Of a stretch of 64,000 nt of DNA, positions 53,201-62,000 are shown in pieces. Position 1 is the first letter of the stretch. Every line of letters starts with the position of its first letter. The DNA comes from Methylobacter sp. Its GTDB lineage: Bacteria > Pseudomonadota > Gammaproteobacteria > Methylococcales > Methylomonadaceae. The DNA lies in assembly GCF_004322395.1 (NCBI RefSeq), contig NZ_SCTW01000133.1:1-64000 (forward strand), read 5' to 3'. Below the pieces are notes generated by a model. That model did no database searches and was not told the DNA's origin. It saw nothing but the letters and a program-made list of their open reading frames with translations. The translations under genes were made by a program, and so were the position numbers.

Positions 53201-54448
53201 TCTTGCGCTCGGAATCAGCTGTACAGACAAATCCGCTAAAGCGTCGGCATTGGCCGCTTCATTAATGTAAGTAAACATCACTTGAAACAAAGGGCTGTAC
53301 GACTCATTCCTTTCCGGTTGCACAGCATCAACAATTTTCTCGAACGGGACTTGCTGATGGCTGCTCGCCGCAAGAAAAGACTGCTGCGTCTGCTGTAAGA
53401 CTTCAATAAAAGATTGCTTGCCTGAACACTCGGCTTTAATCGGTAAGCTGTTAACAAAAAAACCGATCAGATCTTCCAGCTCTTTATAATTTCGTCCGGC
53501 AAAAGGCGTACCTATCAATAACTGGCGCTGGCCTGAATAACGCGCCAACAACACGGCAAACGCGCTTAACAGTAAGACATATACGGATACTTGTTGAGTT
53601 TTGGCTAATGCCGATAGCGACTGCTTACAGCCGCTCTCAATGGTAAATTCATACAGCGCTCCTTGATGCCGCGCTGTTTTCGGACGTTTAAAATCGGTCG
53701 GCAACTCTAAAAAGTAAGGCACATCTGTCAAATATGCCTGCCAAAATGCTAAATCCTGCTCGCCTGCGCTGGAAGCTAAAACCTGTTGCTGCCAGACCGC
53801 ATAATCGGTAAACTGGATCGGCAAAGCCGGCAAAACGGCCGGTTCCTGTTTTAGTTCGGCTTGATAAAAAGCCGCAAAATCGCGCATGAACACATTAACC
53901 GACCAGCCGTCGGTAATAATATGATGCGCACAAGTCGCCAACACATACTCATCTTGCGCCAGTTTAATCAGCCGTAGCTGGATTAACTCACCCTGCTCCA
54001 GGTCAAACGAGTAATCCGTCATTTCTTGCAACACAGCTTGCAAACGTTCGGCTTGCATTTCAATGCCGGTCAAATCAATCGCATTCAGCTTGAACGGTTC
54101 GGCTGCGTTAAGCTGCTGAAAAAAACCTTCATCGGTTTGGTAAAAACGCGTTCTTAATAGCTCATGCCTTTCAAAAACTTTGGCGAACGCTTTTTCCATG
54201 GCCTGCCGATTAAGCGCGCCCTGCAAGCGCAAAAAAATCGGCATATTGTACAAACTGCTCGATCCGGTATAACGCTGCAAAAACCATAAGCGTTGCTGAG
54301 AAGAAGTCATAGGTATCAAGCAGCCTTCCGCTCTGACAGGCACCGTATGCTTGGGCTCGGAGGTAAGATTTTTAGCTGCTAATTTTTTTAATAGCAGCGC
54401 TTTTTGCGCCGGCGTTAATTGAGCCAGTTTGTCTTGCCGATTAGTCAT
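47249..54448 (-). CDS. NRPS, C-A-PCP-C-A-PCP-TE (terminating)
   Basis: A 2399-residue two-module NRPS with a release domain. Order: short N-terminal linker (LTPAQKALLLKKLAAKN), C1 (about 45-480, HHIITDG), A1 (about 490-990), PCP1 (serine in GGHSI at about 1040), C2 (about 1065-1500, HHIMSDG), A2 (about 1530-2030), PCP2 (GGHSLL at about 2089) and thioesterase (Ser2220 in GYSFGG). Ten-residue codes read by alignment to GrsA: A1 DAFLLGITFK, nearest to Ile/Val-type codes; A2 DLFNNALTYK, the code I know for Ala/Gly in cyanobacterial NRPSs. Both A domains keep the A10 Lys (NGKID, NGKLD). Both C domains look like the LCL type. It starts 16 bases after the C-deltaA-PCP gene and ends the peptide line by hydrolysis or cyclisation. 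Confidence 0.94.
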   Translation of the reverse strand: MTNRQDKLAQLTPAQKALLLKKLAAKNLTSEPKHTVPVRAEGCLIPMTSSQQRLWFLQRYTGSSSLYNMPIFLRLQGALNRQAMEKAFAKVFERHELLRTRFYQTDEGFFQQLNAAEPFKLNAIDLTGIEMQAERLQAVLQEMTDYSFDLEQGELIQLRLIKLAQDEYVLATCAHHIITDGWSVNVFMRDFAAFYQAELKQEPAVLPALPIQFTDYAVWQQQVLASSAGEQDLAFWQAYLTDVPYFLELPTDFKRPKTARHQGALYEFTIESGCKQSLSALAKTQQVSVYVLLLSAFAVLLARYSGQRQLLIGTPFAGRNYKELEDLIGFFVNSLPIKAECSGKQSFIEVLQQTQQSFLAASSHQQVPFEKIVDAVQPERNESYSPLFQVMFTYINEAANADALADLSVQLIPSARTSAKFDLTLSIQEQDRLLSGLVEYDTDLFEQASIERMMTAYLNILKAVVSKPDVLIEQIDLLSAEDYQRIVYDWNDCRTDFPRHRTVPQQFQLQVQQRPEHIALIHGERQLTYRQLNEQANQLAHVLIKHGVKAGDYVALYLQRGCDLVIAMMATLKAGAAYLPLDMAYPLERLALMHRQIDIAITLTQQSLLASAQVFGQTEILAVDQLDKQSYSTIDPSCSYANALAYVMFTSGSTGNPKGIGITHASINRLVLDTNYIDLNPNDRVAQANNTAFDASTFETWGALLNGACLAIAERETSLSVTDFVSFLRTQKITILLLTTALFNQIIRQQPDAFAGLRYVLFGGEKVDPEQVKTVLEHGKPEHFLHIYGPTESTTFASWYEIDSVSDTALTVPIGWPLANTRLYILDTQLKPVPVGVSGELYIAGEGLSPCYINQPIETAAKYVPDVFSKQPGERMYRSGDIVRWNNNGVIEFIGRVDHQVKIRGVRIELGAVETVINAYPSVKQSYVRVKDIAGQGKCLIAYFSSREQQQVDVPRLRLHLQSALPDYMVPAALVSVPNLPLTPNGKIDEKALPEPNSEHYHQTVSEPPVTDTEIKLAQLWEPLLGVQVKRDSDFFLLGGHSILVMQLANRIQNTFGIKLLIRELFEKSILREQAKAIDASGNDAVPILSPAAKADDYPLSFSQERLYFLQQLYPDSSAYNMVTALKITGPLDVDCLQACFDRIISRHSVLTTVFVLKNARPRQKILDVSQLPIEHLDWSADDSQTQQIKLDQLLEQETNYVFRLDRLPLIRVQVIKTGAQDHVLVINNHHIMSDGWSQSVFMKEWLSLYQAAILGTQAQLPTLSVQYVDYAVWQRQLLNSERLEQLLAYWRSTLADMPPALNLTTDFARPAVQTFSAQSETFSLDAELTLALNQLAEQQHCSVFVLLLAGFNLFLARYSGQYDFAVGTPVANRNHQETENLIGFFVNTLVLRNRIEGDPLWLEFLAQVKDTVIDAFAHQELPFEKLVEALQPERDLSNTPFFQVMFLFHNAASQMPRLTGLEIEPLPLDSKEVKFDLTLAMHELDGQLVGTFEYNADLFKAERIQIMCRGFAHLLQQLTRKPEKRIGDFSIVDDALYRQVVVDWNRNSAPVPAQSGIYDLFAQRVGSAAEKIAVAQGETQLTYQELSDQVDRLADVLAARGAGPEVLIGLCLKRTPRLIVAMLAILKSGSAYVPLDPDYPSARLEHTLQDAKVLLLLTESDLAAAHAGLAVVPKILLDQPWPKTDAQVFQPQSPSNLAYVLYTSGSTGKPKGVAITHSNAVAMIGWAQSVYQPEQLSRMLVGTSICFDLSVFEIFLTLATGGTLVLLRNVLELAEQPNCAPSLINTVPSAAEELLRVNAIPESVKTVNLAGEPLSAELVNKLYAKAHIEKVYDLYGPSEDTTYSTYCLRQANAQPSIGRPISNSSAYVLDAYLQPLPPGVPGELYLGGMGLARGYHGRPALTAEKFVPNPFSQQAGERLYRTGDLVSYSAEGELTYLGRLDHQVKVRGYRIELGEVEAVLKSVAGVDDCVVLTVGEAAASDRKLVAYVSASAEHSYTDLEANLMQIVKEQLPRFMVPSAIVILERLPLTANGKLDRKALPDPELNSVKATQVLPVGFVQQTLVGIWREILALDQAISVDDDFFELGGHSLLVLDLMTQIKVALGKTLPLAAIFQAPTISALSQLIDKDHQEAEWTPLVSLKTKGDAPALFCFHPVGGHVICYNELAKALPDDQPVYGLRAPGMESDQSIMTQLPEMAAYYLKFIKTIQKQGGYRLLGYSFGGLLAYEVARQLEAMGDTVDFVGLLDTAHPELTAHGAAKTDDAELLVSLFPGLGYTAELLRTLPKSEQLTQVFSRAKQAGLVPRAMDDEAIERYFNVCRSMLQMTYRPQKINAPVTLIRAQEGSRRITADDYLTWQQVSGLNMTLHWLSGQHENMMEQPHVGKIAQVVEDLINIKIKS

Positions 54449-54464
54449 AAACCGAAAATCGCCC

Positions 54465-56819
54465 TTAAATTAAAGAGTCCAGCTCGTCATCCGATAGCTG
54501 AGCCAATTCATCGAGAAATTGCTCCTGCTCGTCGTCATCAAGCGCGTTAAACTGAGTCATTAAAATCCATTCGGCTAGCTGCTTGATGCTGGGTTTTTCA
54601 AAGATCGTCCGCATCGGCATATCCAAACTAAATTCCTGTTTGATGCGGCTGACAATCTGGATCGCATTTAAAGAATGCCCGCCTAAATCAAAGAAATTCT
54701 GCTCTGTGCCAATTTCAGTCAGCAATAGTACCTGCTGCCAGATATGCAACAGTTTTTCCTCTATTTCATTTTCAGGCGCTTGCAATGGTTCCTGACCGAG
54801 TCCTTGATCGATACTGCCTTGTAAGGCCGGACGATCAATTTCGCCATTTATAGTTAAAGGCAGCTCAGCCAAGAATTGCCATTCTCCAGGCAAGATATAA
54901 TCCGGCAACCGTTCAGCGAGATATTCGGATAACTCTGCTAATTCAATATCCTCGTTCCGGCTAACAATATAAGCGGTCAACACGCTGTCTTGCTTGTGAT
55001 CGACTCCGGCAACTATCGCCGCTTCCTTAACCGCATCATGCGATCTTAATACCGACTCCATTTCACCCAAACCGACACGAAATCTCTTCCCTGCACCTTG
55101 CTGGTCGCTATGATAGATAAACTCAAAACCCTGTTCCGGTGTGAACTTAACTTTATACCCCGTTCGGTATAAACTAGCGCCCGATTGATTAGCGAAAGGG
55201 TCCGGCAAGAGGCGTTCCGAGCCATGCGGATTTTCAATCAGGCAAGTCCCGCTTAACCCGCCCACGCATAACTCGCCGGGCAAACCGAACGGCAAAGGAT
55301 TCAAGTCTTCATCGGCAACATACAAGCGGGCATTACCCGTCAGATAAGTAGCCTCTGAATCCATCGGCATCCGGCCTATCGCGGCCATCACGCTCCGCTC
55401 TACCAGTTCAACAGTCTGGCTTTCCTTCCAAGCATTGAACACAGTGTGGTAGTCGGCAATTTCCAATAACGGAATTGCCTCAGGCTTTAACTCGGGGTTA
55501 ACCGAAACCGCCTGACAACAATTAACAAAATGATGCGCCAATACTTCAATGGTTTCAGGTTTGAATAAGTCGGTGTTATAGCTAAATTCCAGGCTAATAT
55601 CGTTTGCATTTTCCGAAGCCATTAAGGCCAGATCGAACTGCGCATTGTCCCGCTGCAATTGCAAATGGCTGATGCTGACACCAGGCAGTTTAAAGACTTG
55701 CTCCGGCGCATTTTGATAAGTGAATAAAGCTTGAATTAACGGCGAATAACTTAAACTGCGCTTTTGTTTTAGTTGATCCACCAGCTGTTCAAATGGGCAA
55801 TCCTGATGATCAAACGCCGCCAGGGCCATTGCTTTAACCTGTTGCAACAACGCGCGAAAACTCAAGTGCGGTTCAATGCGAGTTCGCAAAACCAGGGTAT
55901 TCACAAAAAAGCCGATTAACGGTTCAAGTTCATGCTGATTGCGGTTGGCGACCGGCGTGCCGACAACCAGGTCCTGCTCTTGGCTATATCGATGCAGCAA
56001 CACAAAATAAACCGTTAGCAGCACCATATTCATGGTTGCATTTTCTTGGCTAGCTAGTGTTTTCAATGCGGCGGTGGTTTGCGCCGGCAGCTGAAGCATT
56101 GTCGTTGCGCCCTGGAATCGTTGTATTGGCGGGCGCGGATAATCGGTCGGCAGCGATATTAAAGGCGGCATACCGGCTAGTTGTTTTTGCCAATAGTCCA
56201 TTTGCTGCGCCCGGATATCGCCGGTAAACCATTCGCGCTGCCATAGCGCATAGTCGCCATATTGAATTTCCAGCTCGGGCAAACCAGCTGCCGCCTGCCC
56301 CTGTTGATTGGACGCATAAAGCTTCATTAGCTCATCGACAAACACGCCCATGGACCAGCCGTCGGAGATAATATGATGCACGACGGACAGCAATACATAT
56401 TCACCCTCAGCCAGGGTTAAGAGTTGCAGCTTCATCAGCGGACCTGTTTCCAGATCAAATACAAAACCCGCTAACTGAGCCGCCAGTTCGCGGCAGACTT
56501 GTAATTGCTGGTCCAAGCCGGCTTTTGCCAATACCTGTTGCTCCAATATCAATTTTGCGCCGGGTTCCACCCACTGGCTCGGCTCGCCCTGAACCTGGCG
56601 GAATGTGGTGCGCAAAATCTCATGCCGTTGCACAATTTGCTGCAAGGCCTGCTCCAACGCCGCAATATCCAGCCTCCCGGTTAAACGCAACGCGCCAGTG
56701 ATGTTATAAGCCGCGCTGTCCGGCTGCATTTGCTGGAACAGCCATAAACGCTGTTGCGCAAAAGACATCGGGAAGTAATAAGCTTGCTGATCTTCCTGCG
56801 GCGCTACGTTCATGGTCAT
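54465..56819 (-). CDS. NRPS module with degenerate adenylation domain, C-deltaA-PCP
   Basis: A 784-residue NRPS, about 250-300 residues shorter than a normal C-A-PCP module. The C domain (about 15-440) looks intact (HHIISDG near 146). Where the A domain should be, only the C-terminal part remains (about 445-680): the A1-A6 core motifs, including the TSGSTG loop and the substrate pocket, are absent. The A7 ATP-binding Asp is Tyr555 (YRTGY) and the A10 catalytic Lys is Glu660 (NGEID). The PCP (Ser716 in GGHSLNA) and an acidic docking-like tail (LSDDELDSLI) are intact. It lies 4 bases after the carbamoyltransferase gene. It cannot activate its own amino acid; the PCP is either loaded by another A domain or skipped. 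Confidence 0.93.
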   Translation of the reverse strand: MTMNVAPQEDQQAYYFPMSFAQQRLWLFQQMQPDSAAYNITGALRLTGRLDIAALEQALQQIVQRHEILRTTFRQVQGEPSQWVEPGAKLILEQQVLAKAGLDQQLQVCRELAAQLAGFVFDLETGPLMKLQLLTLAEGEYVLLSVVHHIISDGWSMGVFVDELMKLYASNQQGQAAAGLPELEIQYGDYALWQREWFTGDIRAQQMDYWQKQLAGMPPLISLPTDYPRPPIQRFQGATTMLQLPAQTTAALKTLASQENATMNMVLLTVYFVLLHRYSQEQDLVVGTPVANRNQHELEPLIGFFVNTLVLRTRIEPHLSFRALLQQVKAMALAAFDHQDCPFEQLVDQLKQKRSLSYSPLIQALFTYQNAPEQVFKLPGVSISHLQLQRDNAQFDLALMASENANDISLEFSYNTDLFKPETIEVLAHHFVNCCQAVSVNPELKPEAIPLLEIADYHTVFNAWKESQTVELVERSVMAAIGRMPMDSEATYLTGNARLYVADEDLNPLPFGLPGELCVGGLSGTCLIENPHGSERLLPDPFANQSGASLYRTGYKVKFTPEQGFEFIYHSDQQGAGKRFRVGLGEMESVLRSHDAVKEAAIVAGVDHKQDSVLTAYIVSRNEDIELAELSEYLAERLPDYILPGEWQFLAELPLTINGEIDRPALQGSIDQGLGQEPLQAPENEIEEKLLHIWQQVLLLTEIGTEQNFFDLGGHSLNAIQIVSRIKQEFSLDMPMRTIFEKPSIKQLAEWILMTQFNALDDDEQEQFLDELAQLSDDELDSLI

Positions 56820-56823
56820 GCTC

Positions 56824-58815
56824 TTAGATAGCCGATTGCGGTGTTAAGGTGATAAATCGCGATGACCATAATTCCAGCAATGGCTCATTCACGCCGGTTT
56901 CTATACCTGCTTTTGCGATTAATTCTGCTAGCGGGGTAGCGCCATCGGCCAGCTGTAAAATCCGGTGCAGCGCATTCGGTATGATGTGACGCGAGCTTCC
57001 GCCATAATTCCATTCGATATGGCTTTGCACAGACCGGTGTTGGTTGTCCCGGTAACAATCCTCCTGAATCAAGCGCGCGGCTTTAGGCAACGCGGGTATT
57101 AACGTATTTAACTCGGCCTCGCCCCAGTTGCGTTTAGTGATTAAATAATCGCCGACCACCAGATAATCCAGGCCGGACGTCAAATAACATACGACCCCAT
57201 CATCAGCGCTATCGACAATCGGTTCGGCATGGTTATTAAACGAGGTGTTCAGCAGCAGCGCTACGCCGGTTTTTTGCCTGAAAGTATCGATCAACTGCCA
57301 ATATTCCGGGTTATGGATTTTGCTTACCGTTTGCAGTCTGGCGCTGCCGTCGACATGCGTGATCGCCGCCAATTGTTCGCGGTGCGCTTGTTTGACCGGC
57401 AACACGAAAGACATGAACGGAAAGTCCTTCTCGTCTTCAGGCACCTCAAAAAAATCGCACACATATTCTTCCAATACCGAAGGAGCAAAAGGCCGGTAGC
57501 TTTCGCGCATTTTGATCATTGCATTGATGGTTTCCTTATGCGAACCCAGGCGCGGATCGGCAATAATGCTGCGATTGCCCAAAGCCCTGGGGCCGAACTC
57601 GGACCGTCCCTGCATCCAGCCGATTACCTTGCCCTCGATCATTAAATCGCTGACCCGATCGGCGCGGTTATCCATTTTTTCTATCGTCACAAACTGCTGC
57701 CATTTCGCCAGCGTTTGATATAAGTGGTCCCCGGCCAAAACCGGCGTGCCCCAATAAGCATGTTCGATTCGTTTAAAAGGTAAGCTTGGCTGGCTTTGAT
57801 GAGCCGCATACATCGCTGCGCCGAAAGCGCAACCGGAATCCGCAGCGAAAGAAGGCGCGAACACTTGCTTGAATAGACCAGACTGCATGATTTTGCCGTT
57901 CATGCTGCTGTTTTGCCCTACCCCGCCGGCCAAGGCCAATCGCTGATGCCCGGTCGCTTGCTGGAAATGCTTGAGCATATGCATCACGATAGTTTCCAGC
58001 GTCTGTTGCAACGCGGCGGCCAAGTCTTTATGTATTTGTTCGAACGGCTGATCGCCATGCCTTGGGGCTAAATCTTCGTATAAGCTGACGATTTTCTCGC
58101 GGTGCAGGGTGTAATCGCCATTGGGCAGTAATGTGTAAAAACTGGAAAGCTTCTCGGCAAAACGGCCGGCATCGCCATAGGGTGCCAAGCCCATTACTTT
58201 GTATTCATCGAAGATTTGATAACCCAGAAACCGGATCACATCCAGATAAAAAAAGCCCAGTGATTGCTGCACCGGCTTGGTCATCAAGGTGTTAAACGCA
58301 TTGCCCTGGACATCCACGACCGTAGTCGAAACATTGTCGCCCGAGCCGTCAATGGTCAGCACCAGGCTTTGTTGATAGCCCGACATATAATAAGCCGTGG
58401 CTGCATGCGCCAGATGGTGGTTAACGAAAGTAAACTTCTCTCGCGGCACATCAATGCCAAACTCGCGCTTGAACAGGTATTGATACATGGCGCGTCCGTC
58501 TGCAACCGCAGCCATTTCGGATTTGATCAGGCGTAACTGCTTAAGCGACTCGTCCAGGAAAGGCTCGCTGACATAAATAGCGATCTGATCGAGTTCTTCT
58601 AATGTGGTATTCGCCTGTTCAAGGCAAAACCGTACCGCCGAATGCCAGATTTTATTGGTATGCTTAATCCGGTTTAAGCGTTCTTCCTCTATCCCGGCAA
58701 TCACCTCGCCATCTTGAATAATGACCGCTGCCGCATCATGTAACAAATCGGCGCCAAAATCGAAATACGATTCGTACACCGGATCAAAACCACCTGCCAA
58801 ACCTAAAATTATCAC
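56824..58815 (-). CDS. O-carbamoyltransferase, NodU/CmcH/TobZ family
   Basis: A 663-residue enzyme that uses carbamoyl phosphate and ATP to carbamoylate a hydroxyl group. The Kae1-like N-terminal domain shows LLHDAAA (His26), VNHHLAHAA (132-139) and the nucleotide-binding TIDGSGDNVST (154-164); the C-terminal domain has EFGPRALGNRSI and LLNTSFNN. The last 90 or so residues extend beyond the usual end of the family (near YLITKRNW) and include LHRILQLADGATPLAELIAKAG, which resembles a small winged-helix (PqqD-like) fold. The start is GTG at 58815 with AAGGG 7 bases upstream. Lying between NRPS genes, it should carbamoylate a hydroxyl on the peptide or polyketide part. Confidence 0.92.
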   Translation of the reverse strand: MIILGLAGGFDPVYESYFDFGADLLHDAAAVIIQDGEVIAGIEEERLNRIKHTNKIWHSAVRFCLEQANTTLEELDQIAIYVSEPFLDESLKQLRLIKSEMAAVADGRAMYQYLFKREFGIDVPREKFTFVNHHLAHAATAYYMSGYQQSLVLTIDGSGDNVSTTVVDVQGNAFNTLMTKPVQQSLGFFYLDVIRFLGYQIFDEYKVMGLAPYGDAGRFAEKLSSFYTLLPNGDYTLHREKIVSLYEDLAPRHGDQPFEQIHKDLAAALQQTLETIVMHMLKHFQQATGHQRLALAGGVGQNSSMNGKIMQSGLFKQVFAPSFAADSGCAFGAAMYAAHQSQPSLPFKRIEHAYWGTPVLAGDHLYQTLAKWQQFVTIEKMDNRADRVSDLMIEGKVIGWMQGRSEFGPRALGNRSIIADPRLGSHKETINAMIKMRESYRPFAPSVLEEYVCDFFEVPEDEKDFPFMSFVLPVKQAHREQLAAITHVDGSARLQTVSKIHNPEYWQLIDTFRQKTGVALLLNTSFNNHAEPIVDSADDGVVCYLTSGLDYLVVGDYLITKRNWGEAELNTLIPALPKAARLIQEDCYRDNQHRSVQSHIEWNYGGSSRHIIPNALHRILQLADGATPLAELIAKAGIETGVNEPLLELWSSRFITLTPQSAI

Positions 58816-58862
58816 TGTTAGCCCTTTTTATTTTATTACTTCCGTTCATCCTAAAAAGCATT

Positions 58863-59006
58863 TTGTCCACGAAAGGCACAAAAAGCACGAAAATATTCAA
58901 TGAGATACCAAACTGTAAACCGCCACCCAAAGAGTGAATAGTTAAATCAAAAAAACATACTGATTTGTTTCGTATCTTTCGTGCCTTTCGTGTTTTTCGT
59001 GGACAA
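58863..59006. repeat. MITE-like 144-bp element with long imperfect terminal inverted repeats
   Basis: The left end TTGTCCACGAAAGGCAC and the right end (reversed: TTGTCCACGAAAAACACG) begin with an identical 12-base run and continue as imperfect inverted repeats of about 30 bases built from CACGAAA units. The whole fills most of the 206-bp gap between two NRPS-pathway genes. Such CACGAAAGGCACGAAA repeats occur in many copies in some bacterial genomes. A minus-strand frame crossing it is a product of the repeat, not a gene. A transposable or regulatory hairpin origin is inferred. Confidence 0.65.
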
Positions 59007-59021
59007 CTGCAGTTTTCAAGT

Positions 59022-62000
59022 TCACACGACTTTTTGTTGACTACGATCTCTCTTAACCAATTTCGGCGCGGCCTTATCGACTTTGTCCAAGCCCTGCATT
59101 CTTTCAGCCAGCAAGGCAATGGTAGGCGCTTCAAAAATCAATTTTAACGGCACTTCCAAGCCCAGTTGCTTACGCATTAACGAGACGATTTGAGTGGCTT
59201 TTAACGAGTGACCGCCCAAACGGAAAAAGTCATCCGTCACGCCGATATGCTCGATGTTCAATACCTGTTGCCAAATCGCCAGTAAAGCCTGCTCCCTTTC
59301 ATTGCGAGGCGCTACCTTTTGTGTCTGCGCCAAACCGCTAAAAGGGTCAGGCAATAACGCACGATTGACTTTGCCGTTTTTATTCAACGGGAACGCATTA
59401 ATTTCCAGCCATAAATCCGGCATTAAATAACGCGGCAACCGGCTTGCGGTTTCAGCGACCAGCTCATCCTGATCGAATGACCGCCCTTGCTTAACGATAA
59501 CATAAGCCGCTAACGCTTTATCGCCTGCGGCATCTTTTACGACCTGCACCAGCACATCCTGCACCGAATCATGCGCTTTGATAGCGGCCTCGACTTCCTG
59601 CGCTTCGACTCGATAGCCTCTGATCTTGAACTGCTGATCGACACGGCCCATAAACTCGATGCTGCCGTCCGCCCTTAAACTGACTTGGTCTCCGGTACAG
59701 TACAGCCGTTTACCCGGCTCTTTAGTATAAGGGTGCGGAATAAATACCGCCGCAGTTTGTTTCGGTTTTCGGCAATAGCCGTAAGAGACACCTGCCCCTG
59801 CCACGTAAAGCTGGCCGATAGCCCCTACCGGTTGCAAACGTAATTGCTTATCCAGCACCCAGGCTTCCGAGTTGGTTATGGCCTTGCCGATCGGCACGCT
59901 CGCCGCCAAAGGCATGTCCTTGGTCACATGCTGGCAACAGCTAAACGTGGTGTTTTCAGTCGGCCCGTAACCGTTAATAAATACCGTATCGGGAAATCGA
60001 TTCAGCAACCGGCGCACATGCTCGGCTGAAACCACATCGCCGCCTGCCAGCAATTGCTTAACGCCGGCCAAATCCTCGAGTTGCTCGTCGACCATTTGCT
60101 GAAACAAACCGGCAGTCAACCAAAGAATGCTGATGCTGTGCTGATTAATGAAAGTCCCTAATTGCTGCAAACTCGGCTGTGGCTGCTCTATTACCGACAA
60201 CCCCGCGCCGTTAAGCAAAGGCGCCCATATTTCAAGTGTAGAGGCATCGAACGATAGCGGCGCAAAATGCAAAAACCTGTCCTCGGCACTAATCGATACA
60301 AAATCGCTATTGATGACCAGACGAATGACATTATGCTGGCTGACGCAAACGCCTTTAGGCTCGCCGGTAGAACCCGATGTATAAGAGATATAAGCGATTG
60401 CGGAAGACGGAACAGCCAATTGCAAATTATCTTCACTGGTAGCTTGCTGTATTTCCAGATACGGATCGAAACTTGTGACGCCGGTCAGATCGAATGCGCC
60501 TTGCTGTATCAGCAAACGCACGCCGGCATCTTCGCACAAGCCCTGTACGCGTTGTGCAGGCGTATCAAACTCCAGGCCTAGATACGCCGCTCCTGCTTTA
60601 ATGACGGCGAGTACCGCAATAATACGCATACAGCATCGCGGCAATGCAATCGCCACGATATCGCCCGGCTTAACCCCGCCAGACACTAAGCGATGCGCAA
60701 GACGGTTGGCTTGGACGTTCAACTCGGCATAATTGTAGCTGGCCTCTTCGCCGCGTAATGCAATTTGCTCGCCGTAATACTGCACGATTTGTTCAAACAA
60801 ACCGGCTAAATCCTGTTCCGGCAACGCTTGCGTTGCACCGACGCTACGTTGCATCAACTGCGCCTGCTCTTCAAAGTTTAACATCGCCAAGCTATCGATA
60901 GATTGATCGGCTTGGCTCGCCAGCCCGCTCAGCAACGTTATAAAGTGCTGCGCCACTTGTTGAATATAATGGTCCGCATAACGCACTTGGTTATATAGAC
61001 AGGTCAGTTGCCAACGCTGCCCAGGGCTAATCACCATCGTTAAATCGTAATTGGTTTGCTCACGGGTTTGCACGTCGGTCACAGCAAGCTGCCCTTGATT
61101 GTCTTCGTCGCTGGTTTGCAAATGGTAATTTTCAAAAACCAGTAGATGATCCGGTGCACCCTGTTTAGGCTGACTCTCCGCCATCGGCAAGAATTGGTAA
61201 GCCTGGCTGTCGCTATTATGCTGGTGCAAACGGGTCAACAAATCCGAAACCAGCTCCGACTCGGCAAAACTCACCCGCACCGGCACTGCATTAATCAATA
61301 AGCCCACCATCCGGTCTATATTGACAATGGCGCTGGGGCGGCCGGATACCACCGTCGCAAACACCACATCCCGGCGATCGTTATACCGCCCGAGCAATAT
61401 GCCCCAAGCGGCTTGAATCAGTGCATTAACGGTGACCTTATAATGTTTGGCGGCTTGTTGCAGTCGGTCCGGCAAATCAATCGGCAAAGGTTGTTTAAAT
61501 TCAGCTTGCTTGGCTTGTTGCCCGGCATAATGAGGCAACGAAGCCAACTCGCTATAACCGTCTAAATAGTCCTGCCAAAACCGGCTGGCCGCTTGCGAAT
61601 CCTGCTGTTTCAGCCATTGCAGATAATGACTGAAAGGCGGCGAAGCGGGTAGTCGAGGCTCGCTATTTTTCAGTATGGCTTGATAAAGCTGAGCCATCTC
61701 ATCCATCAGTACGCCGACGCTCCAACCATCCAACAAAATATGATGAAAGCTCCAGACCAGATGCCAGCGCTGCTCAGCCAGCTTGATCAATTTGATGCGC
61801 ACCGGAGGGCGCTCGGCCAGCTTAAACCGATCGGCCAAATCGGCCTGTAGATAATGCTCTAAGGTATTTGGGCTTGTCGACCAATCTTCAATTCCAAATA
61901 CCGAGTCTACCTGCTTTAGCACGACCTGCAAGGCATCCTGGGTTTTGTTATCGACAAACACCGTGCGCAAAATACCGTGACGCGAAACCAGCTTATCCCA

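Noticed and set aside
58784-59134. A 116-codon minus-strand frame bridging two NRPS-pathway genes
   Set aside because: It is created by the CACGAAA inverted repeat and the end of the NRPS gene; its peptide is the sort of spurious product such repeats give.
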